From: an uncultured Coriobacteriaceae bacterium
GTDB lineage: Bacteria > Actinomycetota > Coriobacteriia > Coriobacteriales > Atopobiaceae
Assembly: GCA_902798915.1 (NCBI GenBank)
Contig: CADBYM010000005.1
Location: 1 to 64,000 of the forward strand
Direction: 5' to 3'
DNA: 64,000 nt
The notes beneath the pieces are model-generated. The model worked only from the letters and a program-made list of their open reading frames with translations, was not told the DNA's origin and ran no database searches. This document shows, piece by piece, positions 8,901 to 15,910 of the stretch (its first letter is position 1; each line of letters begins with the position of its first letter). A program made the translations under genes and the position numbers.

Positions 8901-11866
8901 AACCACCCCTCAAAGGTGTGGCCCTCCTTCGCGGGAGGCGTCGCCGGCTGAGTGGCCACGCCGCCCGACGACACCGACTGCGAACTCGGAACCGGCGCAC
9001 CACCGGTCGCATTGAAGGACACGAGGTAGGCGACGGGCTTCTCCAACCAGTTGGCATAGAGCCTAAGGTCGCTCGTGACGGGCTGCGAGAAGTCATAGGG
9101 AAGGTCCTCGGACGCACTCGTTGACCAACCGTTGAAGATGTGCCCCTCGTACGTGGGAGCAGACCGCTTGGAGACCTTGGCGCCATAGCGTAGCTTTGAC
9201 TCCGCCGTGGTGACGGTATCGCTCCACGAGCCGCCATTCGCATCGAACGTGACGGTGACCTCGCGCTCCTTCCATTGCGCATGCAACGTCATGTCGTCCT
9301 TGACTATGCTGCTGCCGAACATCCAGCGATAGAACTTCCAGCCTTCGTCAAAGAACCAACCCTTGAATTCATAGCCGGTCTTGGTGGGCTCTGGCACCGG
9401 TTCCGTCACCTTTCCGCTGCGCGCCACCTTCTGACTCGCCACCGCGCTGCCACCGTTGCTGTCGAAGGTCACGACACAGTCCTTGTCGACCCACTGCGCA
9501 CGCAGAACCATGCTGCATTTGATTGGATCGCCGAACTTGAGGGTCACAAGCTGACCCTTGCCGCTGTCGTCCGTGATTCCAGACGTGTAGGTCCAGCGGG
9601 CAACCTCACGACCCGGAATCCTTGGAAGCGCGCAATCGGCCTCGCTCAACTTGGAACCGATTTCCAATACCTTGTCTTCGAGATTTGCGCCCTCTCCGGT
9701 ATCGAAGCGAACGCGCACGCCCCACTTCGCATAGATGGTCGTATCTCCCGTGACGACGTCGCTCTGGAAGTCCCACGCCTTTGTGAGCTCTTTGTCCTTG
9801 AACCAGCCCATGAACTCGTACTTGCCCTTAAGCTCGTCAGACTTAAGGCGAGTCGCATCGTAACGCGCGGGATCGGCGGGCTTCGTCACCTTGTCGCCTT
9901 CCATGACGAGCTGCGAATCAATCTTAGTGGTGCCACCGTTCGTTTCGAACGTAACGGTGAAAGGCGCGGTGAGGTATGCCTCACCCTCTTTGTTCGTACG
10001 AATGACCACGCCAGCGTCATCAGCCACGAAGTTGGATACATCACCACGCCCGGCGAGACCATCGGACAGGACGTATGGATCGCGTGCCGTGATCACATAG
10101 TTGGTGCGGACACCGATGCGCGCGTCCTTGGCAAGCGGACCTGTCAGCTTGATTCTGTTTGGGCTTCCGATATAGACGTTGCCTGGACGGCTGTAGTCAT
10201 AGTTGTCCGTTATCTGCATGTCACCGCTCATTGCGAGCGATTTGCCTGCACCCACGGAAATGCCTCCGCCATAGTTGGCCTTGTTTCCCGAAATCTTAAT
10301 GTCGGTGAGCTCGATCGCTGACTCCGGGCCCATGCGTATGCCTCCACCAAAGCCAGTCGTATTGCCACCCGTAATCGTACCGGGTCCCACAAGCGCAAGC
10401 GATGCCTCCTCCATGACAAAGAAGACGGAGCCATCCTCCGCAGGAGTCTTTCGCGCTCGGTTAAGCGTATGGCCATTCATGCGAATGGTTACCTTGATTC
10501 CCTTGGGAATGTGCAGACATGTATCGAAGTCCGCAGCCGTAACGTCGGAGTACAAATCGATGGTCGCTTCCTTCTTTTCCTCTTCGACAAGACCATCAAG
10601 GTAGTCCTCAAGACTCGTCCACGACATATGCCACTGCGCCCACAGCGTGAGGTCACTCTCCAGCGTGATGATGTCCTTCTCTTGGTAGGTGGTGCCACTT
10701 CCGTCGCGCTTGGTGTTCCAACCGTTAAAGACCATGCCGGGAATCGTGACTTTGTAAGACGGAACGATGCTCTCCCCCTGCTCTATGACACGATCCGTCC
10801 TCCAGGTCTGCTCGGTAGGCAGCGTCGTCTTGTAGGTGAGGTTCGCATAGCGAAGCGTGGTGAAATTCGCCATCCAGAGCGTCTTGGGCGTAGCGTCCTT
10901 ATCCTTGGCGTCAACAAAATCAGAGAGCGACCAGCCGTAGAGGTTGCCACGCTGCGCGAAGACGCCGGACGCTCCGTAAAGCGCGGAATTGATCGACGCG
11001 GCAGCTTGCTTGGGAGTGCTCTGCTGAGAGAACCCCGGAGCGGAGTATACGAACCGGGATGCCGATGCGTGCGCGTCGGCAGAGGTCGGGACCTTCTCGG
11101 AGGACGAGGCGTTCGCCGCCTTCGTCGAGCTTGCGGCATCGATGCCCGAGAAGTTCACACCACCTACGTTGGCCGTCTTTCCGGATAGCGGATACGCCAG
11201 GCCACGGTTCCCCACGAGCTCGGGATTAGTCGTGCATACGACGACCTTTCCGCGCGCTTCCTTGAGCCTTGGCATCGTGGTTCCCAGGTAAAGGTACGCG
11301 GCATAGTCATCGAGTTCCTTACTCAGCTGCGCAAACACCGTTTTTGCGTCGGAACCCTCGGCATTGATCGCCACGATGACGGTCTCCGTTGGGTTCTTCT
11401 TGAGAAAGGACCGCAGGTAGTTGATGGCGCGTTTGAAGGAGACGGCATTACCGTTGGCATCCTGCGCGTAGAAGGTGAGGTCAGTACTGCCAAAGGCCTT
11501 GACGGTGCAAGCGACCCACAGGCGATCCCCCTTGTTCGACCATCCCGTCGCAGGCTTGCGCGTGGTAAGCGTAAGTTCGATGAGACGCACGCCATCGGCA
11601 AGCTGCTGCGGAATGGTCTTGGACTGGGTGACCACGTAGCTTGCAGCGTCCTTTGTGCTCGTCGTCTGGTCATCGAGGTACACCCGCGAAAGAGCGGAAC
11701 CGTGTGTACCGGGAATGTTTATATCGGAAAGATATCGCCCCGTCGGTACGCTGCCCATCCAGTTAGACCCCGAGAGGTCCTCCTCGGCGCGCGCCGGGGC
11801 AGGCATGCAACCCAGCACCACCAGCCACGCCATCATCGCAAGAACACACTTTTGCAACGCCTTCAT
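5927..11866 (-). CDS. secreted PI-PLC-like protein with about 17 InlB-type repeats
   Basis: A 1979-residue surface protein. I chose the ATG at 11866 because it starts a good Sec signal (cleavage after APARA, about residue 27) and has GAGG upstream. Residues about 35-330 match the phosphatidylinositol-specific phospholipase C X-domain: IPGTH with H55, GVRLIEL, and FLKKNPTETVIVAI. Several catalytic positions differ from the active family (IPGTHGS in place of IPGTHDS, no HG after the second strand), so activity is doubtful. Then comes one InlB/Flg_new-type repeat, a parallel beta-helix-like section with GGG turns (about 470-640), and sixteen further repeats of the VTFDxxGG...GWxxx...YAxW type. 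The C-terminus has a PKTRD motif, a hydrophobic segment and KARRRS, a divergent sortase-type or membrane anchor. It probably acts in adhesion or host contact. Confidence 0.85.
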   Translation of the reverse strand: MKALQKCVLAMMAWLVVLGCMPAPARAEEDLSGSNWMGSVPTGRYLSDINIPGTHGSALSRVYLDDQTTSTKDAASYVVTQSKTIPQQLADGVRLIELTLTTRKPATGWSNKGDRLWVACTVKAFGSTDLTFYAQDANGNAVSFKRAINYLRSFLKKNPTETVIVAINAEGSDAKTVFAQLSKELDDYAAYLYLGTTMPRLKEARGKVVVCTTNPELVGNRGLAYPLSGKTANVGGVNFSGIDAASSTKAANASSSEKVPTSADAHASASRFVYSAPGFSQQSTPKQAAASINSALYGASGVFAQRGNLYGWSLSDFVDAKDKDATPKTLWMANFTTLRYANLTYKTTLPTEQTWRTDRVIEQGESIVPSYKVTIPGMVFNGWNTKRDGSGTTYQEKDIITLESDLTLWAQWHMSWTSLEDYLDGLVEEEKKEATIDLYSDVTAADFDTCLHIPKGIKVTIRMNGHTLNRARKTPAEDGSVFFVMEEASLALVGPGTITGGNTTGFGGGIRMGPESAIELTDIKISGNKANYGGGISVGAGKSLAMSGDMQITDNYDYSRPGNVYIGSPNRIKLTGPLAKDARIGVRTNYVITARDPYVLSDGLAGRGDVSNFVADDAGVVIRTNKEGEAYLTAPFTVTFETNGGTTKIDSQLVMEGDKVTKPADPARYDATRLKSDELKGKYEFMGWFKDKELTKAWDFQSDVVTGDTTIYAKWGVRVRFDTGEGANLEDKVLEIGSKLSEADCALPRIPGREVARWTYTSGITDDSGKGQLVTLKFGDPIKCSMVLRAQWVDKDCVVTFDSNGGSAVASQKVARSGKVTEPVPEPTKTGYEFKGWFFDEGWKFYRWMFGSSIVKDDMTLHAQWKEREVTVTFDANGGSWSDTVTTAESKLRYGAKVSKRSAPTYEGHIFNGWSTSASEDLPYDFSQPVTSDLRLYANWLEKPVAYLVSFNATGGAPVPSSQSVSSGGVATQPATPPAKEGHTFEGWFVEGTDTAYGFDTPVTSDIALYAKWTPLNRVVHYLVGDAERKTENVPYGSRAPKNDPSAEVGEKLFCGWFTTGECAVPYDFSKPVTDELRLYAKLIDKTPDLYTVVFEANGGAPVPDAQTVASGSTVVRPDDPAKEGFSFGGWYPTADCDTEQWDFATNTVKGNMTLHAKWNANTYEVSFDSQGGTDVASQQISHGQTVMEPADPTMESAVFLGWYVHPSEGGADASHPFDFTTPVTGSLRLYAHWTSLHLVTFDANGGAPAPESQSIVDGEKATEPTAPTKEHYVFGGWYQGESEDGGVVGDAWSFDSPVTADIRLYAKWTPETYVVTFDSAGGSAVETQAVEYGHFAAEPTDPVRDGFFFEGWNVGDDTLYDFLGNAVTADITLTAQWIPAYYGVAFFDDLKGDALLHDHQVVDKGQVAAVPVEPFREGYLFVGWYEQNGEGTLLDVPFDFTTPIERDYLLVAKWSERPPTHTVTFQQGNGTEDTTASVESGELLAEPVDPTFEGHIFQGWYMLLPQGFITDDELRNPEVAECVWRDSNDVLAAYDFSWRVEGDVTLRARWEVMQHAVTFDTGDGTPVAAQTISHGQNATRPQDPVRANYAFKGWLLGGKQYDFATPVTSDLTLRARWKRETTFCRVTYDSNGGTKVAFQNVPYLGKATSPRTPRRKGYTFVGWFVPITDPGVDVDALYAQYPWLKSITLVDAEHGNQVMMGYNFADPVFEDLALRAMWVRNECEVRFHVGDVILEEYTTDVMSGEAVERPEDLYRFGSTFAGWLIAQSKDGLTASADGEEYYDFATPIDSDIDLYASFSTNPYAVTFDSAGGSEVAAQSVPHGEKATRPDDPVYEGHVFTGWYELVAEDVESSDFDDMPKAKESLWFVDGDAYLLFDFDETLVLSDTTLRARWDEARTDESGEQGQGNGGQGVSKASDASNSGSGNGTTASRTVTSSGTSAKTQTPKTRDESPLALPFVLAVGAVLAFASGWKARRRS

Positions 11867-11898
11867 GATTAACCCATCCTCACCTGTCACGCATGCAC

Positions 11899-11918
11899 AC
11901 TCATGCCAAATGAGTATA
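11899..11918 (-). promoter_or_regulatory. -10 box with overlapping inverted repeat upstream of the PI-PLC-like gene
   Basis: On the minus strand a TATACT (11918-11913) lies about 47 bases upstream of the ATG. It overlaps a perfect inverted repeat, ACTCAT-N5-ATGAGT (11899-11915), which has the geometry of a repressor operator at the transcription start. No good -35 is visible. Confidence 0.4.
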
Positions 11919-12171
11919 CGTTTTTGCACTCGACGTGGTCTCGTCACCTTCGAACACGTTTGCACACATTTCGCAGGTAAAGGACGCGCTCACAAGGCGG
12001 CATCCCCCCGACCCAGCCAATCCCAACCTTCATGGCAGGACCGAACCTGGGCTCACATGCGACCTGCGCCAGAGTCGGGGCCCTGAGGACCTTCGGGTAG
12101 CACCGGAAATGAAGCACCATCGCAACCGGGTGGGTCCTCGTCAGAGCCGCGTGCCACCGTCGCCATGGAGA
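11919..12171. other. intergenic region without a recognised gene
   Basis: No coding frame with a ribosome site or family resemblance was found here on either strand. The right part is the start of the duplicated segment that also flanks the second Nif11 gene. Confidence 0.4.
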
Positions 12172-12202
12172 AAGGGCGCGCGTCCAAGCGACGCGCGCCC
12201 TT
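12172..12202 (-). terminator. terminator of Nif11 precursor gene A
   Basis: A perfect 12-bp stem (AAGGGCGCGCGT and its complement) with a 7-base loop lies 62 bases after the stop on the minus strand, followed by UUUCUCC. The same hairpin recurs after gene B at 12764-12794. Confidence 0.7.
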
Positions 12203-12264
12203 CGAGAGTCGTGCTATGCCGCCCAGCCGAGTCGCGGCAGGGCATCCCAGCGCGATTAGCGCGA

Positions 12265-12555
12265 TTAGGCCCAGGTGACGGTATACGCTAACGGTTTAGC
12301 GCTAAGCTCCCGCAAAAAAACCTCCGGATCAATGGCCACTCCACCGGCCGCGCTCTCGAGGTCGTCGAGGCTGAGTTCCTCGTCCGCGCCGCCCAGCTCG
12401 GCGATCGCCTCGGCGAACTCGTCCCTGCCGAGGCCGGGCACGGCCTCTGAGGCGATGGCGTACGCCTCGTCGGCGCTCGTCGCCCCGGCCATCCCGGCCC
12501 GCAGCCCCTCGTCCTGCACGAGCCTCTCGAGCAATGCCTTGGAGTTCTCTCTCAT
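12265..12555 (-). CDS. Nif11-type leader peptide, RiPP/bacteriocin precursor A
   Basis: A 96-residue peptide precursor. The ATG at 12555 has AAAGG 8 bases upstream and starts MRENSKALLERL. The 72-residue leader is a Nif11-like domain (helical, SADEAYAIASEAVPG core, acidic LSLDDLE stretch) ending AAGG, the double-glycine site cut by C39 peptidases of bacteriocin exporters. The predicted 24-residue core begins VAIDPEVFLREL and ends AYTVTWA. It has no Cys and few Ser/Thr, so it does not look like a lanthipeptide. There is no maturase next to it; the only fitting exporter in view is the NHLM operon at 52-57 kb. It is a close paralogue of gene B, with which it shares promoter, leader and terminator. 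Leader assignment is strong; product and activity are unknown. Confidence 0.88.
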   Translation of the reverse strand: MRENSKALLERLVQDEGLRAGMAGATSADEAYAIASEAVPGLGRDEFAEAIAELGGADEELSLDDLESAAGGVAIDPEVFLRELSAKPLAYTVTWA

Positions 12556-12573
12556 GTCCACGCCTTTCGTCCT

Positions 12574-12590
12574 GTCCGACCCCGTCGGAC
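12574..12590 (-). promoter_or_regulatory. 5'-UTR inverted repeat of precursor A
   Basis: GTCCGAC-CCC-GTCGGAC lies between the -10 and the ribosome site of gene A. It could be an operator or an mRNA hairpin. The identical repeat is at 13211-13227 before gene B. Confidence 0.5.
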
Positions 12591-12607
12591 CGCTTCTGTT
12601 GCAGCAG

Positions 12608-12636
12608 AGTATACACGTGCGCGGGGTCCGCTCCAA
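12608..12636 (-). promoter_or_regulatory. promoter of precursor A
   Basis: On the minus strand TTGGAG (12636-12631), a 17-base spacer and TATACT (12613-12608) form a good promoter about 53 bases before the start codon. Confidence 0.65.
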
Positions 12637-12763
12637 TCACGTGCTGACCCCGCCCGCGGTCGGGGACCCCCCACGCCACCGATTCTCCACAACCGATGCG
12701 GCCCCCGGCCCGCACCCTCCCGGGTGGGCCGCCCCGGCACGCCGTGCGCCGTCGCCATGGAGA

Positions 12764-12794
12764 AAGGGCGCGCGTCCAAGCGACGCGCGCCCTT
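12764..12794 (-). terminator. terminator of Nif11 precursor gene B
   Basis: The same perfect 12-bp stem as at 12172-12202, located 53 bases downstream of the gene B stop on the minus strand, with UUUCUCC following. It separates gene B from the promoter of gene A. Confidence 0.7.
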
Positions 12795-12847
12795 CGAGAG
12801 TCGTGCTATGCCACCCAGCCGAGTCGCGGCAGGGCGCCCCAGCGTGA

Positions 12848-13192
12848 TTAGGCAATGGTGATGGTATACGTCATGGTATACGTCGGACTAGATCTAATTT
12901 CCCAACGATATGCATCCGGGTCACAGTCCGGATTTCTCTGCTTCATCCAGAACGGAGTTAAATTCAACGTATACGTTCCACCGGCCACATTCTCGAGGTC
13001 GTCGAGGCTGAGGTCCTCGTCCGCGCGGCCCAGCTCGGCCAACGCCTCGACGAACTCGTCCCCACCGAGGCCGGGCACGGCCTCTGAGGCGATGGCGTAC
13101 GCCTCGTCGGCGCTCGCCGCCCCGGCCATCCTGTCCCGCAGCCCCTCGTCCTGCGCGAGCCTCTCGAGCAATGCCTTGGAGTTCTCTCTCAT
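12848..13192 (-). CDS. Nif11-type leader peptide, RiPP/bacteriocin precursor B
   Basis: A 114-residue precursor starting at the ATG at 13192, with AAAGG upstream. The leader (72 residues) is nearly identical to that of gene A and ends NVAGG. The predicted core is 42 residues, begins TYTLNLTPFW and ends TYTMTYTITIA. It is rich in Tyr, Thr and Trp and has a single Cys in a DCDPD context. The last residues resemble the end of core A (YTVTWA against YTITIA), so only the middle has changed. The promoter, 5'-UTR inverted repeat and terminator are copies of those of gene A. No processing enzyme is adjacent. The leader type fits export by a C39-peptidase ABC transporter. Whether the core is modified or acts as a plain peptide cannot be told. 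Confidence 0.88.
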   Translation of the reverse strand: MRENSKALLERLAQDEGLRDRMAGAASADEAYAIASEAVPGLGGDEFVEALAELGRADEDLSLDDLENVAGGTYTLNLTPFWMKQRNPDCDPDAYRWEIRSSPTYTMTYTITIA

Positions 13193-13210
13193 GTCCACGC
13201 CTTTCGTCCC

Positions 13211-13227
13211 GTCCGACCCCGTCGGAC
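13211..13227 (-). promoter_or_regulatory. 5'-UTR inverted repeat of precursor B
   Basis: GTCCGAC-CCC-GTCGGAC, identical to the repeat before gene A, between the -10 and the ribosome site. Confidence 0.5.
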
Positions 13228-13244
13228 CGCTTCTGTTGCAGCAG

Positions 13245-13273
13245 AGTATACACGTGCGCGGGGTCCGCTCAAT
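13245..13273 (-). promoter_or_regulatory. promoter of precursor B
   Basis: TATACT at 13250-13245 on the minus strand, with a -35 of the form TTGAGC 16 bases upstream. One base is deleted relative to the gene A promoter, which changes spacing or -35 sequence and could give the two genes different strengths. Confidence 0.55.
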
Positions 13274-13471
13274 CACGTGCTGACCCTGCCTACGGTCGGG
13301 GACCCCCACGCCACCGATTCTCCACAACCGATGCGGCCCCCGGCCCGCGCCCTCCCGGGTGGACCGCCCCGGCGCGCCACACCACCGTCGTTCTTCGTGA
13401 CACCCGTGTGCGTGCCATGAGCGGCCATCCCTTGGCCCACTGGGTCCTTGACCATCTAACTTATTCGCGAA

Positions 13472-15073
13472 TTACACGTTGTTGGGGTCTTTGAGCCTAG
13501 CCTCGTCCACCCTCCCGAGCCTCTTTGCCGCGCCCAGGACGTTGAGCATGCCGATGGTGACATCGCACGAGGTGACGGCATAATCGAGGACGATGTCGAG
13601 TGTAGTGAGCAGGGCGAGCGCTTGCGCAGGTATGCCCATCTCAGCCAAGATGAGTCCGAAGCACGCAATCGCGCCCCCCGGTACCGGAGGTATGACCATG
13701 GAGTACAAAACGCTCACGACGCCGAGGTGAATGTACCATGCGGCATTTGCGCCCACACCGTAATACCGCATGCAGAAGAGCAGGAACACCACAATCTCGA
13801 TTACCGTGGTAGTCTTGCAAAGGACGATGCCCAAGGGGATGCCAAAGGAGACTTGTTCCTTCTCAACGCCAAGCTTGTCCGTGCAGGTGGACACCATGCC
13901 GCTAAAGCACGCCGAAGACGATGCCGTCGTCAGGCCCAGAATCGTCACCGGCAGGCACGCTCGGACGAGCTTCGCGAGTGAGACGCGACCACGCACGCTC
14001 TCGAACACGAACTGCAGCGCAACCCTCACGAATCCCAGCACCACGATCAGCACGAAGGGAAGCCACGCGGTTCCGAGGTCCGCAAGGGTTCCGGACCACG
14101 CCTGCGAGACAACCACAATGAACACGAAGCCAGGGATAAGACGGCAGAGCTGTTCGATAAGAAACATCATGATTTCGTTAATCTCGCCGATCGCTTGGCG
14201 AACTCTTCGGGTCCTCTCGCTCAAAACGAGTGACGCGATGCCCGTGCAGATTGCCAGAACGATGATCTGCGACGTGTTTCCCTCCACGAACGGGTTGATC
14301 ATGTTCATGGGGATGAGCCCCAGTACCAGCTCGACCAAATCGGAGAGGAGGTTCGACTCTCCGCTCACCAATCCCTCATTCGGGGGGAATAGCGGAATGC
14401 ACACGAGCAGGGTAAGCACCGCGCTCGTTACGACAGAGAGCGCGAACCGACCGAGGAAGGCGGTACCGCTACGTCCGAGTGCCGCCGTGTTGCCGATTCC
14501 ACACACGCCCCACGCGACCGAGGTGAATACGAGCGGGCCAGCCAACCCCGACAGCATACCTGTGAACAAATCAAAGAGTGGGTCGAACACCGACTCATAG
14601 AGCATTGCTCTCGTCGACTCCGGCAAGAAGGTAACCCCAAGCCATGCGACCAGAATGCCAAGGACGACGGCAAGCAGAATCTGCGTTATGGAGCTGAGGC
14701 GCAGACGCTTTTGGGCAATCGACAAGATATTCGTTCCGCCCCGATACGCAAAGACCGGATGTCGCTCCGCAATGCTCCTGATGATTTCCTGCCACTCATC
14801 GGGCTGAGCAATCTTGAGGGGGTTGTAGCGCTCTCCCGCCACCCGCACCAAAAGCTGCGGCGTACCAAACAGGCGGCTGAACACGACCACCGCCTCGGTC
14901 TGGTCGCCAAAGCGCTCCTTGAATTGGATGATTGCGGTCTCGAACTCGAGCCACAACGTGATGAGGTCGTGTCGATCAAGGTCCCCGGCATCTAGGAACT
15001 CACGGACATCCTCAGAAATCCGATCGACGCCCTCGTTGGTCAAACAAACCGTATAGGTACTGCCCCTCTTCAT
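13472..15073 (-). CDS. DAACS-family dicarboxylate/amino-acid:cation symporter with N-terminal soluble domain
   Basis: A membrane transporter of 533 residues, probably importing C4-dicarboxylates or acidic amino acids with Na+ or H+. The ATG at 15073 has GGAAGGG upstream; longer frames lack a ribosome site. Residues about 160-520 show the family's hallmarks: many hydrophobic helices, the serine-rich hairpin TTASSSACF, and PPVPGGAIA of the second re-entrant loop. The first 140 residues or so are soluble and not part of the usual 400-430-residue transporter. They contain a charged helix and strands (EAVVVFSRLFG, QLLVRVAGE) that faintly recall GHKL-type ATPase or anti-sigma folds. The gene sits between Nif11 precursors B and C on the same strand, but its own start region and the terminator of gene C give no proof of an operon. 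Confidence 0.85.
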   Translation of the reverse strand: MKRGSTYTVCLTNEGVDRISEDVREFLDAGDLDRHDLITLWLEFETAIIQFKERFGDQTEAVVVFSRLFGTPQLLVRVAGERYNPLKIAQPDEWQEIIRSIAERHPVFAYRGGTNILSIAQKRLRLSSITQILLAVVLGILVAWLGVTFLPESTRAMLYESVFDPLFDLFTGMLSGLAGPLVFTSVAWGVCGIGNTAALGRSGTAFLGRFALSVVTSAVLTLLVCIPLFPPNEGLVSGESNLLSDLVELVLGLIPMNMINPFVEGNTSQIIVLAICTGIASLVLSERTRRVRQAIGEINEIMMFLIEQLCRLIPGFVFIVVVSQAWSGTLADLGTAWLPFVLIVVLGFVRVALQFVFESVRGRVSLAKLVRACLPVTILGLTTASSSACFSGMVSTCTDKLGVEKEQVSFGIPLGIVLCKTTTVIEIVVFLLFCMRYYGVGANAAWYIHLGVVSVLYSMVIPPVPGGAIACFGLILAEMGIPAQALALLTTLDIVLDYAVTSCDVTIGMLNVLGAAKRLGRVDEARLKDPNNV

Positions 15074-15289
15074 GAAGAACCCTTCCACATCGTCAGCGCA
15101 CACGCCAATCACACGAGGCTTCTTCCACGCACCCTCCCCACCGCCTCGCAACAGCACGCATATAGAATAAAGAGAGTAGACGATACTCCCCCTCACATCC
15201 AGCAGACGCAAGGGGGAGCACCCAAACTGTAACCTATGCGACTATTTCAGCTTTATTCTCAAGTCGCGACAGCATCATCCGAACACGTG

Positions 15290-15412
15290 TTAGCGGGGGG
15301 TGTACCAATTTCTGAAGTTGGTAGACTCATACCACGACTGATACCCGAATAAATATTCATGAATCTTCGGGTCAATTGAGGGGGAACCGCCCGCGCTCAT
15401 GGTGAAGTCATA
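15290..15412 (-). other. out-of-frame second core after precursor C
   Basis: Overlapping the stop of precursor C in the +1 frame is a 40-codon open stretch that begins YDFTMSAGG, ends FRNWYTPR and stops with TAA at 15290-15292. Its first nine residues mirror the start of core C (YELAMSAGG), because the DNA is a 61-bp tandem repeat. It has no start codon of its own with a ribosome site, so it would be translated only by frameshifting, or it is the ancestral core disabled by the duplication. Confidence 0.5.
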
Positions 15413-15473
15413 TACAGACGTGTACCGTAGTGTATACACAAACAGAACCGCCCGCGCTCATGGCGAGTTCATA
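15387..15473 (-). repeat. imperfect 61-bp tandem repeat in the core region of precursor C
   Basis: The sequence read on the minus strand as TATGAACTCGCCATGAGCGC (from 15473) recurs, with four changes in these 20 bases, from 15412 (TATGACTTCACCATGAGCGC). Both continue GGGCGGTTC. The period is 61 bases, not a multiple of three, so the second copy falls into another frame. Confidence 0.8.
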
Positions 15474-15689
15474 CCCGCCGGCCACATTCTCGAGGTCATC
15501 GAGACCGATGCTTTCGTCCGCCCGGCTCAACTCGGCCATCGCCTCGACGAACTCGTCCTTGCCGAAGCCTGGCACGACCTCGGAGGCGATGGCGTACGCC
15601 TCGTCGGCACTCTCCGCCTTGGACATCCTGCTCCGCAACCCCTCGTTCTGGGCGAGCTCGCGGAAGAAATCTTTGAGATTCTCGTTCAT
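15408..15689 (-). CDS. Nif11-type leader peptide, RiPP/bacteriocin precursor C
   Basis: A 93-residue precursor. The ATG at 15689 has AAAGG 8 bases upstream. The leader is again exactly 72 residues, ends NVAGG and shares the SADEAYAIASE core with A and B, but is more diverged (MNENLKDFFREL at the start). The in-frame core is 21 residues, begins YELAMSAGG and ends VCVYTTVHVCI, with two Cys nine residues apart and several Thr/Ser. A disulfide or thioether crosslink is possible, but no maturase is seen. A second GG inside the core (SAGG) could be an alternative cleavage site. Immediately downstream a tandem duplication places a longer alternative core in another frame. Its upstream region differs from that of A and B. 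Confidence 0.85.
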   Translation of the reverse strand: MNENLKDFFRELAQNEGLRSRMSKAESADEAYAIASEVVPGFGKDEFVEAMAELSRADESIGLDDLENVAGGYELAMSAGGSVCVYTTVHVCI

Positions 15690-15910
15690 GTGCACACCTT
15701 TCTTTCCGTTCGGTTTCATCGAACTGTTAGTATGGAGCATAGTGTACTCGCATGCATCGACCGTTCAAGCATGCACATCTCTCATCGGCGACTGGAGGGG
15801 CTTTGCCATCACTTCTCCATAATCCGCGAACCCCCGCCAAGACGATGGCCGAGCTTGTATCCTCACAAAGCTTCCGCCCTCTATGCCACAACATATCCAC
15901 CTTATGTGCG
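15690..15910. other. spacer between precursor C and the str operon
   Basis: No gene recognised. It must hold the promoter of precursor C; an ATAGTG/TAGTGT-rich stretch near 15735-15750 is a weak candidate. The left part is moderately AT-rich. Confidence 0.3.

Larger units (their letters stand above)
12157..13372. repeat. tandem segmental duplication carrying Nif11 genes A and B
   Basis: The block 12157-12258 (terminator and distal sequence) recurs almost identically at about 12747-12848. The promoter/leader block 12365-12733 recurs at about 13005-13372. Only the core-coding sequences and a few bases differ. The unit is about 590-640 bp. The copies keep promoter, 5'-UTR inverted repeat, leader and terminator, so both should be expressed alike. 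Confidence 0.8.

Noticed and set aside
6146..9124. 992-codon open frame on the plus strand
   Set aside because: It lies entirely antisense to the InlB-repeat gene. Its length comes from the repeated GC-rich sequence, and it has no ribosome site or family resemblance.
6400..10700. regularly spaced repeats that could suggest a CRISPR array
   Set aside because: They are protein-coding InlB-type repeats of about 200 bases with variable sequence in one long reading frame. No short identical repeats with spacers and no cas genes are present.
12270..15440. repeated GTATAC hexamers across the Nif11 locus
   Set aside because: Several come from Tyr-Thr codons in the cores and from the TATACT -10 boxes, so a separate regulatory meaning is not needed.
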